64,000 nt of DNA from assembly GCA_963680875.1 (NCBI GenBank), contig OY804579.1, forward strand, positions 84,557,095 to 84,621,094, read 5' to 3'. Of the stretch, positions 27,301 through 38,567 are shown one piece after another. Each line of letters starts with the position of its first letter. The first letter of the stretch is position 1. This DNA is from Bathymodiolus brooksi (Eukaryota > Mollusca > Bivalvia > Mytilida > Modiolidae). Position numbers and translations under genes: made by a program. The notes below the pieces were generated by a model. That model saw nothing but the letters and a program-made list of their open reading frames with translations. It was not told the DNA's origin and made no database searches.

Positions 27301-30300
27301 AAATTCAAGATGGCCACCACCGCAGGACATAGATTAACATTGGACCCTATGGGAAAATGTTCAAATGCCTTCTTCTCAGAAACTACAAATATGATTAAAG
27401 CCAAACTGTCCATATGTGTGTACATTGGATGGTCCTCTACAAACTTTACGTTTTTTGTTCCGATATGAAATTCAAAATGGCGGCTACGGCAGGACTTAGT
27501 TTAACATTGGACCCTATGGGAAAAATGTTTCAAAACGCTTCTTCTCTGAAACCACTAGAACAGTTGAAACCAAACTGCCCTGGAATGATCATTGGAAGGT
27601 CCTCTACAAATTTTATGTTTTTTATGCCGATCGGAAATCCAAGATGGCCGCCACCGCAATACATAGATTAACATTGGACCCTATGGGAAAATGTTCAAAT
27701 GCCTTCTTCTCAGAAACTACAAATATTATTAAAGCCAAACTGTACATGAATGTTCATTGGATGGTCCTCTACAAACTTTACGTTTTTTGTTCCGATAAGA
27801 AATTCAAAATGGCGGCTACGGCAGGACTTAGTTTAACATTGGACCCTATGGGGAAAATGTTTCAAAACGCTTCTTCTCTGAAACCACTTGGATAATTGAA
27901 ACCAAACTGCCCAGGAATGATCATTGGAAGGTCATCTACAAAGTTTCTGTTTTTTTATGCCGATCGGAAATTCAAGATGGCCGCCACCGCAGGACATAGA
28001 TTAACATTGGACCCTATGGGAAAATGTTCAAATGCCTTCTTCTCAGAAACTACAAATATGATTAAAGTCAAACTGTCCATATGTGTGTACATTGGATGGT
28101 CCTCTACAAACTTTACGTTTTTGTTCCGATATGAAATTCAAAATGGCGGCTACGGCAGGACTTAGTTTAACATTGGACCCTATGGGAAAAATGTTTCAAA
28201 TCGCTTCTTCTCTGAAACCACTAGAACAGTTGAAACCAAACTGCCCTGGAATGATCATTAGGAGGTCCTCTACAAATTTTATGTTTTTTATGCCGATCGG
28301 AAATTCAAGATGGCCGCCACCGCAGGACATAGATTAACATTGGACCCTATGGGAAAATGTTCAAATGCCTTCTTCTCAGAAACTACAAATATTATTAAAG
28401 CCAAACTGTACATGAATGTTCATTGGATGGTCCTCTACAAACTTTACGTTTTTTGTTCCGATAAGAAATTCAAAATGGCGGCTACGGCAGGACTTAGTTT
28501 AACATTGGACCCTATGGGAAAAATGTTTCAAAACGCTTCTTCTCTGAAACCACTTGGATAATTGAAACCAAACTGCCCAGGAATGATCATTGGAAGGTCA
28601 TCTACAAAGTTTCTGTTTTTTTATGCCGATCGGAAATTCAAGATGGCCGCCACCGCAGGACATAGATTAACATTGGACCCTATGGAAAAATGTTCAAATG
28701 CCTTCTTCTCAGAAACTACAAATATGATTAAAGCCAAACTGTACATGAATGTTCATTGGATGATCCTCTACAAACAATACGTTTTTTGTTCCAATATGAA
28801 ATTCAAAATGGCGGCTACGGCAGGACTTAGTTTAACATTGGACCCTATGGGAAAAATGTTTCAAAACGCTTCTTCTCTGAAACCACTAGAACAGTTGAAA
28901 CCAAACTGCCCAGGAATGATCATTGGAAGGTCCTCTACAAATTTTATGTTTTTTATGCCGATCGGAAATCCAAGATGGCCGCCACCGCAATACATAGATT
29001 AACATTGGACCCTATGGGAAAATGTTCAAATGCCTTCTTCTCAGAAACTACAAATATTATTAAAGCCAAACTGTACATGAATGTTCATTGGATGGTCCTC
29101 TACAAACTTTAGGTTTTTTTGTTCCGATATGAAATTCAAAATGGCGGTCACGGCAGGACTTAGTTTAACATTGGACCCTATGGGGAAAATGTTTCAAAAC
29201 GCTTCTTCTCTGAAACCACTTGGACAATTGAATCCAAACTGCCCAGGAATGATCATTGGAAGGTCCTCTACAAAGTTTCTGTTTTTTTATGCCGATCGAA
29301 AATTCAAGATGGCCACCACCGCAGGACATAGATTAACATTGGACCCTATGGGAAAATGTTCAAATGCCTTCTTCTCAGAAACTACAAATATGATTAAAGC
29401 CAAACTGTCCATATGTGTGTACATTGGATGGTCCTCTACAAACTTTACGTTTTTTGTTCCGATATGAAATTCAAAATGGCGGCTACGGCAGGACTTAGTT
29501 TAACATTGGACCCTATGGGAAAAATGTTTCAAAACGCTTCTTCTCTGAAACCACTAGAACAGTTGAAACCAAACTGCCCTGGAATGATCATTGGAAGGTC
29601 CTCTACAAATTTTATGTTTTTTATGCCGATCGGAAATCCAAGATGGCCGCCACCGCAATACATAGATTAACATTGGACCCTATGGGAAAATGTTCAAATG
29701 CCTTCTTCTCAGAAACTACAAATGTTATTAAAGCCAAACTGTACATGAATGTTCATTGGATGGTCCTCTACAAACATTACGTTTTTTGTTCCGATAAGAA
29801 ATTCAAAATGGCGGCTACGGCAGGACTTAGTTTAACATTGGACCCTATGGGAAAAATGTTTCAAAACGCTTCTTCTCTGAAACCACTTGGATAATTGAAA
29901 CCAAACTGCCCAGGAATGATCATTGGAAGGTCATCTACAAAGTTTCTGTTTTTTTATGCCGATCGGAAATTCAAGATGGCCGCCACCGCAGGACATAGAT
30001 TAACATTGGACCCTATGGGAAAATGTTCAAATGCCTTCTTCTCAGAAACTACAAATATGATTAAAGTCAAACTGTCCATATGTGTGTACATTGGATGGTC
30101 CTCTACAAACTTTACGTTTTTGTTCCGATATGAAATTCAAAATGGCGGCTACGGCAGGACTTAGTTTAACATTGGACCCTATGGGAAAAATGTTTCAAAT
30201 CGCTTCTTCTCTGAAACCACTAGAACAGTTGAAACCAAACTGCCCTGGAATGATCATTGGGAGCTCCTCTACAAATTTTATGTTTTTTATGCCGATCGGA

Positions 30301-32630
30301 AATTCAAGATGGCCGCCACCGCAGGACATAGATTAACATTGGACCCTATGGGAAAATGTTCAAATGCCTTCTTCTCAGAAACTACAAATATTATTAAAGC
30401 CAAACTGTACATGAATGTTCATTGGATGATCCTCTACAAACAATACGTTTTTTGTTCCAATATGAAATTCAAAATGGCGGCTACGGCAGGACTTAGTTTA
30501 ACATTGGACCCTATGGGAAAAATGTTTCAAAACGCTTCTTCTCTGAAACCACTAGAACAGTTGAAACCAAACTGCCCAGGAATGATCATTGGAAGGTCCT
30601 CTACAAATTTTATGTTTTTTATGCCGATCGGAAATCCAAGATGGCCGCCACCGCAATACATAGATTAACATTGGACCCTATGGGAAAATGTTCAAATGCC
30701 TTCTTCTCAGAAACTACAAATATTATTAAAGCCAAACTGTACATGAATGTTCATTGGATGGTCCTCTACAAACGTTAGGTTTTTTTGTTCCGATATGAAA
30801 TTCAAAATGGCGGTCACGGCAGGACTTAGTTTAACATTGGACCCTATGGGGAAAATGTTTCAAAACGCTTCTTCTCTGAAACCACTTGGACAATTGAATC
30901 CAAACTGCCCAGGAATGATCATTGGAAGGTCCTCTACAAAGTTTCTGTTTTTTTATGCCGATCGAAAATTCAAGATGGCCACCACCGCAGGACATAGATT
31001 AACATTGGACCCTATGGGAAAATGTTCAAATGCCTTCTTCTCAGAAACTACAAATATGATTAAAGCCAAACTGTCCATATGTGTGTACATTGGATGGTCC
31101 TCTACAAACTTTACGTTTTTTTGTTCCGATATGAAATTCAAAATGGCGGCTACGGCAGGACTTAGTTTAACATTGGACCCTATGGGAAAAATGTTTCAAA
31201 ACGCTTCTTCTCTGAAACCACTAGAACAGTTGAAACCAAACTGCCCTGGAATGATCATTGGAAGGTCCTCTACAAATTTTATGTTTTTTATGCCGATCGG
31301 AAATCCAAGATGGCCGCCACCGCAATACATAGATTAACATTGGACCCTATGGGAAAATGTTCAAATGCCTTCTTCTCAGAAACTACAAATATTATTAAAG
31401 CCAAACTGTACATGAATGTTCATTGGATGGTCCTCTACAAACTTTACGTTTTTTGTTCCGATAAGAAATTCAAAATGGCGGCTACGGCAGGACTTAGTTT
31501 AACATTGGACCCTATGGGAAAAATGTTTCAAAACGCTTCTTCTCTGAAACCACTTGGATAATTGAAACCAAACTGCCCAGGAATGATCATTGGAAGGTCA
31601 TCTACAAAGTTTCTGTTTTTTTATGCCGATCGGAAATTCAAGATGGCCGCCACCGCAGGACATAGATTAACATTGGACCCTATGGGAAAATGTTCAAATG
31701 CCTTCTTCTCAGAAACTACAAATATGATTAAAGTCAAACTGTCCATATGTGTGTACATTGGATGGTCCTCTACAAACTTTACGTTTTTGTTCCGATATGA
31801 AATTCAAAATGGCGGCTACGGCAGGACTTAGTTTAACATTGGACCCTATGGGAAAAATGTTTCAAAACGCTTCTTCTCTGAAACCACTAGAACAGTTGAA
31901 ACCAAACTGCCCTGGAATGATCATTGGAAGGTCCTCTACAAATTTTATGTTTTTTATGCCGATCGGAAATCCAAGATGGCCGCCACCGCAATACATAGAT
32001 TAACATTGGACCCTATGGGAAAATGTTCAAATGCCTTCTTCTCAGAAACTACAAATATTATTAAAGCCAAACTGTACATGAATGTTCATTGGATGGTCCT
32101 CTACAAACTTTACGTTTTTTGTTCCGATAAGAAATTCAAAATGGCGGCTACGGCAGGACTTAGTTTAACATTGGACCCTATGGGAAAAATGTTTCAAAAC
32201 GCTTCTCTGAAACCACTTGGATAATTGAAACCAAACTGCCCAGGAATGATCATTGGAAGGTCATCTACAAAGTTTCTGTTTTTTTATGCCGATCGGAAAT
32301 TCAAGATGGCCGCCACCGCAGGACATAGATTAACATTGGACCCTATGGGAAAATGTTCAAATGCCTTCTTCTCAGAAACTACAAATATGATTAAAGCCAA
32401 ACTGTACATGAATGTTCATTGGATGATCCTCTACAAACAATACGTTTTTTGTTCCGATATGAAATTCAAAATGGCGGCTACGGCAGGACTTAGTTTAACA
32501 TTGGACCCTATGGGAAAAATGTTTCAAAACGCTTCTTCTCTGAAACCACTTGGACAGTTGAAACCAAACTGCCCAGGAATGATCATTGGAAGGTCCTCTG
32601 TTTTTTATGCCGATCGGAAATCCAAGATGG
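15301..32630 (+). repeat. BIV160/pearl-like satellite array 2 (332-333-bp dimer, ~52 dimers)
   Basis: The same A/B dimer as array 1, in the same orientation. Almost all A monomers carry 'atgttcaaatg'. Further subtypes mark individual dimers: B monomers ending in 'gccaccgcaatacatag' or 'gccaccgcaggacatag', A monomers with 'ctgtccatatgtgtgtacattgg', and A monomers with 'gataagaaattc' or 'ccaatatgaaattc'. Subtypes recur in a fixed order, giving a higher-order repeat. Homogenised dimers fill the centre and the outer monomers are diverged. The array lies in the intron between the stalk exon (12,472) and the transmembrane exon (33,059). Confidence 0.95.
16986..25979 (+). repeat. 2,998-bp higher-order repeat of array 2, three copies
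   Basis: Nine dimers form a 2,998-bp unit starting at 16,986, 19,984 and 22,982. The same offset links 18,319, 21,317 and 24,315, and 18,758, 21,756 and 24,754. Internally the unit splits into 5 + 4 dimers (1,666 + 1,332 bp; for example 17,757 to 19,423). Copies 2 and 3 share variants that copy 1 lacks: 'acaatgtttctg' near 20,280 and 23,278, and 'attaaagtcaaactgtacatg' near 21,402 and 24,400. After about 24,980 the order changes and spacings become 1,663, 1,999 and 1,666 bp, so the third copy runs into a rearranged derivative. Confidence 0.85.
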
Positions 32631-32876
32631 CTGCCACCACAGGTCATAGTATTAACACAGAACCATATGGGGAAAATACAGAAATATATTCTTCTCTGAA
32701 GCTATTGCACTGATTGAACCTAAACTGTGCATCAATCATTGGAAGGTCCTTTACAAACTTTGTGTTTTTTATGTTGATCGTAATTCCAAGATGACGCAGG
32801 ACATAGTTTTTACATAGGACCAATTGGTTTTTTTTATTACCAGGTGAACGATACAGGCTCTTGAGAGCCTCTGGTT
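32631..32876 (+). mobile_element. Right terminus of the satellite-bearing element (array 2 copy)
   Basis: This is nearly the same tail as 9,361-9,612: diverged last monomer, then ccaggtgaacgatac, hairpin AGGCTC-TTGA-GAGCCT at 32,855-32,870, then CTGG and TT. Compared with the array 1 copy it has a short deletion in the last regular monomer (after 'ggaaggtcctct' near 32,598) and another at about 32,795. Sequence downstream is unrelated to that after array 1. Confidence 0.75.
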
Positions 32877-32904
32877 TGTGTAGTATTTCGTCTACCATTG
32901 CTTT

Positions 32905-32990
32905 GTCTGTCTTCTTACTTTTTGTCATTATATTGTCTGTCCTTCTTCGATTATGGCATCTGATTACCCCTTTTGGTATCTTCAACTCTT
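32905..32990 (-). repeat. Dispersed repeat copy, inverted
   Basis: The minus strand reads gaagataccaaaaggggtaa and continues into A-rich sequence with 'agacagacaa'. It matches the copy at 10,063 and the shorter ones near 14,086 and 14,346. Confidence 0.5.
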
Positions 32991-33058
32991 TTTAATCAGT
33001 ACATGTAATAATTATCTAAACAGATGTTATTTTTTTGTTTAAATACCCTATATTTCAG

Positions 33059-33138
33059 TGTTCTGACCGTGGCTATTGTAGTTGTATGTATAATAGGATT
33101 TATCATAGGAATAATGGTTTATCGTATGCACAGATCAC
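33059..33138 (+). CDS. Transmembrane exon of a single-pass membrane protein
   Basis: An 80-nt exon between acceptor ccctatatttcag and donor gtaagt. Its first base completes an Ile codon with the AT left by the stalk exon at 12,472-12,508. It then encodes 26 residues: a ~21-residue hydrophobic helix (VLTVAIVVVCIIGFIIGIMV) followed by Y-R-M-H-R-S, a basic stop-transfer flank. This predicts a type I topology with the cytoplasmic side downstream. It ends with one base of a codon (phase 1), and the continuing cytoplasmic exon was not found with confidence. What is seen is the helix, the splice sites and the phase match; what is inferred is that both exons belong to one receptor-like gene whose intron has been expanded by ~18 kb of satellite. 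The family cannot be named without the extracellular part. Confidence 0.7.
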
Positions 33139-33449
33139 GTAAGTAGAGTAAATCAGAGTATGTGTTCCTTACTTATTTATAAAGTTACATCAATTAATGC
33201 CATGCATACAATGTTATGAAAAAATCCAGGGGTTTACAGGGTTTCTAAAGATATAGATATAGCTATTATATGACCTAACTGTTTCTATGTGGCAATATTC
33301 GAGAGAAAAAAATCTTTTCTGAATGATTTTGATATTATAATAAATTAATTGTTCTCATGTGACAGCTAAGCTTCCTATTTATATGGGTTTATCATGATAT
33401 TTGTTTTCTTTTCTAATTTTTTTCCTTCGATTTATTTGGTTTGGTTGGT
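33139..33449. other. Intron sequence, nothing recognised
   Basis: AT-rich and no repeat or exon seen. Confidence 0.4.
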
Positions 33450-33610
33450 TGCTTTTATGGTGTTTAACCCCACTTTCAACAATATTTCAGTTATATCGCG
33501 TTGACCAGTTTTAGTGTTGGAGGAAGCATCAGTGGTAATAGGCACCGATTACATAGGTAGTTGTAAATCCAACTACCATACGATCATGGCCACGATGGCC
33601 CCTCTTCCAT
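33450..33610 (-). mobile_element. SINE with conserved mollusc-type tail
   Basis: On the minus strand the tail reads 'tataactgaaatattgttg' then 'aaagtggggttaaacaccata', as in the copy at 50,545-50,755. The upstream part (gatcgtatggtagttgg, atttacaactac, ggtgcctattacc) matches the sequence at 46,227-46,290 on the plus strand. The tail resembles the conserved 3' domain of bivalve SINEs such as RUDI, as recalled and not searched. Confidence 0.6.
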
Positions 33611-33832
33611 TTATTAATTTCATCTTTAGCTAAGATGTTACCTTTTCAAGAAATGAACTGTGGTGTTTGTTATGATGTTCGTTTCAATGGAATATAAAAT
33701 AATACTGATTTGTTTCGCTAAGTGACCAATAAAAACCTGTGGAATTATAATCCACTTTTTTTTTTCGTTTTTGGTCACCTAACAAAATCTGGTTTCAGGT
33801 CATATCATATATAACCATGCTTACTTCTCGTT

Positions 33833-34120
33833 AGGGACTGACCATTTAACTTGCAGGGGGGGGTTATGGTTTTTTGTTTCGTTCAGAAATTTTTTTTTGA
33901 ACAACACGAGAGTTAGAATATTTATTTTTTTGTCGCGCGAAGCGAGAAATTTTATTCCAGATATTAACATTAGGTTATCAGATTATTTTTTTTTCCTCCA
34001 CCAAATTCAGAATATTTTTTTCAGCAACATTGGGAATCAGAATAATTTTTTAGAAAAAAAACATACCCCCCCCCCCCCATTTTTGAAACTTTTTATCATG
34101 CTATCAATATAAATGCATTC
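33833..34120. repeat. MITE-like fragment with G-run and C-run
   Basis: The sequence 'gggactgaccatttaacttgcag' followed by eight or more G's matches the terminal repeats of the element at 35,329-35,662. A run of thirteen C's lies at about 34,067-34,079. A clear matching right end was not found, so this is listed as a fragment. Confidence 0.4.
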
Positions 34121-34253
34121 AACTGTCAAGATTAATTGCCCTGTTGACTTGGGCGCCTTCATGTTTCGTATATTCTAAGGCTTCTAACTGTCATGATAGT
34201 GCATTGTATTACAATATATATTGATTAAATTCCAGTAAGGTAAAAAAAAATGT

Positions 34254-34790
34254 ATTAATAGAAATTATTATGATTTATACGTTTTAAGTGTAAAAATACA
34301 CGGTTTTCCAATAAAAATCTCATAATAAAAGAAAAGATTTCCGGTTCGGGAAGAACAGAGTTATCTATCTTTGTGGTTCGGGTTACACATTTTACCGACC
34401 TTGAAATCAGAAAACTGCATTTTTCAACTTTTTGAATATATTTCGACATCTTATTATAATCTATGTGTTTCAAGTATATAAAAATACACAATAAATGAAA
34501 AAGTTTTTGCAAAACATCGTAAAATTAAAGAAGATATCAACAATAAAAGATTTCCGGTTCGGGTTACACATTTTACCGACCTTGAAATCAGAAAACTGCA
34601 CCTTTCAACTTTTTGAATATATTTCGACATCTTATTATAATCTATGTGTTTCAAGTATATAAAAATACACAATAAATGAAAAAGTTTTTGAAAAACATCG
34701 TAAAATTAAAGAAGATATCAACAATAAAAGATTTCCGGTTCGGGACATTTCCGTCAATTTCCGGTTCGGGTTACACTTTTTACCGACCAC
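34254..34790 (+). repeat. 181-bp direct repeat, two full copies and a partial third
   Basis: Blocks containing 'ttacacattttaccgacc' begin at 34,383 and 34,564 and share almost everything up to 'gatttccggttcggg'. A shortened third copy begins at about 34,771. 'gatttccggttcggg' is reused several times. No coding potential is supported: the minus-strand frames in it are simply repeated. Confidence 0.8.
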
Positions 34791-35111
34791 CAATAATTAC
34801 TGTTTCTGTATTTTCTATTTTCTATTTTTTATAATATATGTCCTTGATTTTGTTATGATTCCCAATAAAACAAACATATATTATAGAAATCAGGTCATTC
34901 TCATATTCATCGATATTTCAAAAATTATTTTCCATTAGAACAGCGTGTCATATGATATCTTTATCGATGAATACAAGCCCGATTATCGAGGTGATACCCA
35001 CCATATTGGAAATTTATCGATAAAGTTGAGAGCGAAGGAAAGAATCAGATTTATCGAAAATTGAGTTTTGCAAATATATAAAAAATGTATAATATGCGAA
35101 ACGAAATTCAT

Positions 35112-35160
35112 CGAAACGAAACGAAATTTACTGAAACGAGGTAAATTTCGTTTCGTTTCG
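35112..35160. repeat. Perfect 19-bp-arm hairpin built on cgaaa repeats
   Basis: Left arm cgaaacgaaacgaaattta at 35,112-35,130, loop of 11, right arm its exact complement at 35,142-35,160. The flanks contain further 'gaaacgaaattc' text, so it probably arose by inversion of a short cgaaa-type repeat. Confidence 0.85.
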
Positions 35161-35328
35161 CATTTTACAGGTATACCCATAAAGATGCGGTATTTCAGTG
35201 ATGTCTCCTTGATTCTAAATCAAACTGACATAATTTTCACATCTTTTCTTCATTTTACTTTATTTTCAGTCAAAGTAAAAACCGAATAACGAACCAGTTG
35301 CATGTATTCAACCCAACTAAGCTACAAA

Positions 35329-35662
35329 GGGAACTACCATTTAACTTGAAGGGGGGGGGGGGGGGGGCATGTCATTTTTTCTATAAAATTTTCCGATTCT
35401 AAAGCTTGGAAGAAAAATGTAATTAACCAAAAATAATAAAAAAATTTTAGTTATTTGGCTGGGTATATGTTAGAAACAAATATAACATTTCATGCTTGTT
35501 AAGTTTTCAGGTCATATAGACGTAAAATTCCCAAGTATTGTGTCTAATCTTGTTTTTTTTTTACTTCTTGCTTAAATTAAGGGAGAGGTGGCATTCACAC
35601 TCCTCACAGCCCCTTCCTATGTGCATGTCCCCTCCCCTCTTCAAGTTAAATGGCCGGTCCCC
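35329..35662. mobile_element. MITE-like element with G-rich terminal inverted repeats
   Basis: The left end reads 'gggaactaccatttaacttgaag', then seventeen G's (35,351-35,367), then catgtc. The right end, inverted, reads 'gggaccggccatttaacttgaag', then a GA-interrupted G tract, then acatgc. The ends are about 40 bp long and the element about 334 bp, with no coding capacity. A related single end is at 33,833. No target-site duplication was obvious. Confidence 0.65.
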
Positions 35663-37619
35663 AAATCTTAAAAAAGAAATTTAACATGTAGTTTCGCAAG
35701 ATGAGTGTACCGTTTTGTGCAGTATACCGTTTAAATTTTGCCAGATTGGTCACCGATTTAAAATGTCTTTTTATCTGGACAGTCTTTCTTATACAAAAAT
35801 GTAATAATAGAAGCCATAATTTGTTGCATATTTGAATATGAATATATGTTGTTTATATCATCGTTAGCAAGGGGTAAACTTTAAAAAAAACAATGAAAAA
35901 AATTCTCACTGAAAAAAATACATATAATAAATAATTGAATAATTAAACAACAACGGTAATTTTGCATTTATTTCGAAGCGGCACTAATAAGCATTCTCAA
36001 GTAACAGTACCCGGCCTACCTTACAAAATGGTGGGGGGTCTTCCGGGGCCGCTGGACCCCGACCCCTGTACATACGGATTCTGATGCCAATTTTAGACCC
36101 AATCTCAAGACTGTTGTCTAACTAAAGCCTCTTTAAGCCCCAATTTTTGAAGAATAATCCAAGCAAAAACATATACCCCTTTTCAGCCATTTGTGACAAA
36201 AAGATTACCCGATGCCAGACATATAATCAATAATAGGACCCCGATTGTCAGAACATCACCATGTATATAGGAAGTAATATCCCCCCACGTAACAGCATTT
36301 TCATTTTGTCATTCGGCACAGTATAGCTGGAATATCACTGATGTGGCGTTTAGCAGTCAACAATCGATGAATCAATCAGTTCGTCATTGCTAGATGAAGA
36401 ACGATTTTTTTTAAATATAACCTGGAAAACAATGACCTTTTCTACGCTTAAATGATACTTTCTCTATTTTTTTCGTTTAATTTTTGTCTTGTATTTCCCC
36501 AAGAAATTCTTTCGTTAAAATAGGTTTTATTTCATTTTGAATTAGGTGTCAAACCAGTAATTCAACCAATCAGAGCTAAGAACATATTCAAAAGTAGTCC
36601 CTTTTAAAGAAAAAAGTTCCTTTCACTTTGTTGTATTGTGACACATACTGAATGGAATGGAATAATTAAATTGATAATTGAAGTTAAATGTATAAGGATT
36701 ATTTTGAGCCCAAATTTGATTGATTTAGTTGTATTTTAATATGGATATGGAGGATTTGATGCATGACCTATAAATAGGGAATTTCTGGGGGATGACAGAG
36801 CTATTTTAGAGTAGGTATTTTCCATAGCCTGGCATTTCACTGCAAGACTTTAAACATGGCCTGATATTTTGACAGAACGTAGAGGAATCATGGACCTTTC
36901 AGAAAATGTATGGTCTTCGAAAGGTTAAACTTAAGATAAAATGGCCAGGTAGGCTCGAAAAAACACAAATTTAGTAGAAAACCTTCAAGAAATAAATTAT
37001 AGGTTTCACACCTTAAGTTAAAAAACATCAAATTGAACTTTTGTTGCTATCATGTTCAAATTAGCCTAATAATGTCACAACAGACACAGAGTGACATTTT
37101 TCATACAAAAATGTTACAAAATGCATTGTGATGTCAGATTACATGGTCAAAATGCATGTTATGTAATATTTTGGAATATTGCTCCCAAACACTGGATATA
37201 CATGGACAGAGGGTATTGCAACTCATTTTATTTTTATTTATGACTTTATAATTATTGGGAATATGTTATTGAATGTGCTTTTGCAGTAGAAGGGCATATA
37301 ATATTGAAAATATGGTTGATATTAAGAATTTTAAAAATTTCATCATGCACCAGTTTGTTGACTTCAAATATAGAATATGGCGATATCATGATTGGATTTT
37401 TTTCAATCCTACAATTTTTCCTGGTAAATTTGGATAGTTTCAGTTAGAATACATGTACAATGTACTCATAAAATAATATAAGGCTATAGAGAGCAGTTTT
37501 AATTGAAAATTATGTAGTAAAAACCTGATAATTTAAGTGATCCCAGAAAAATTATTTTCACTGCTTAGCATTTTCTGTAAATTTTTCAAATTGTCAATTT
37601 GGATTTCATGTTTTAGAGT
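35663..37619. other. Long stretch with no recognised feature
   Basis: No credible gene or repeat. One acceptor-like site at 36,541-36,545 followed by a short open frame to 36,607 was considered as a terminal exon of the transmembrane gene and not accepted. Confidence 0.4.
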
Positions 37620-37716
37620 ATTTCTGTTCATTTTGGCATAGCAGTTTCAGAGAAGAAGATTTTTAGAAATTGACCAATCTAAAACAAGAATTGCCTGTGG
37701 CAGCCATGTTTGTTAA
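37620..37716 (-). repeat. Diverged inverted satellite, part left of the LINE
   Basis: 'tttctgttcatttt', 'ggcatagcagtttcagagaag', 'atttttagaaattgaccaat', 'aacaagaattgcctgtggcag' and 'ccatgtttgttaa' match the units of the array at 42,651-43,370. The sequence breaks off at 37,716 exactly where the LINE begins. Confidence 0.8.
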
Positions 37717-37830
37717 CTTGAAAGTGTCTGGTACTTTAAATGTTCTGTGTATCGTAAAACTTTTGATGAAAAGAGAATAAAATTTGATATTTTTGATGAC
37801 ATCAACAACAAAATTGCTAAAAGACACTAA
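37717..37830 (+). pseudogene. Possible C-terminal remnant of LINE ORF1
   Basis: From the first base after the target-site duplication there is an open frame of 37 codons ending in TAA at 37,828-37,830. It starts L-E-S-V-W-Y-F-K-C and ends N-K-I-A-K-R-H. It is too short to classify. Its position at the truncated 5' end and upstream of ORF2 is where the end of ORF1 would be. The distance to ORF2 (over 700 bp) is long for such an element, which is against the call. Confidence 0.3.
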
Positions 37831-38567
37831 ATTAACCATTTGCTCTGGATTTATATGTACTATAAAGGAATACAGTGAACTTTTATTCAATAAACAGTAA
37901 GTTTATTTACATTTTTTTTTTAATTATATAATTTGTTGTTTATGAATGAACATACAATGTACATGTATGTAAAAAAGGGTGATAAGTTAAATTAGTAAAA
38001 TATCTTTTATTGTTAACACACCAAATGATCATCAAAAATTAAACATTTTCAAATCCATTTCTTTTATATTATATACAATACAAATATTGTGAGCATAAAA
38101 TTGTAATACATGTACCTGTAAATTACAGTTATCATTTTTATAGCCAAAGGGAGATAACTCAAATCATATTATCAATCAATGAATCTCTTAAATTTTCTGT
38201 TGTACCCTAAAAATATCTTCAAATGAAACCTTTCAAAATGGTTTATTTTTTAATATTGGATATTTTCATTTATTGGTAATTTATTAATTCTATGTAAGAT
38301 TAAATAAATACTTTAAAACTATGAATTTACAAAATGTATAACTCTTTTTTTGGTTTGGTTTAAAAAATCGGTGCTAATTTTCTTTTTTTCAAATGTATAT
38401 GTAAAATATCAGATTGACTGCCCTCGTGTTTCAATTATTTACATGTATAAAATGTGCTATCTTAAGTGTATGAATGAGTGTAGCGGTATGTTTTGTGTAT
38501 CTGTGTTCTTGGTTGTATTGACTTGTAACTTGCTCCTATTGGTATATCAACATGTTAATATAACATA

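Noticed and set aside
15301..32630. Centromeric satellite with a CENP-B box
   Set aside because: No sequence resembling the 17-bp CENP-B box was found in either monomer, and the array lies inside a gene intron.
36546..36607. Possible terminal cytoplasmic exon of the transmembrane gene
   Set aside because: An acceptor-like gaattag and a 19-codon frame in the right phase are present, but the acceptor is weak, the sequence looks intergenic and such short runs are common by chance.
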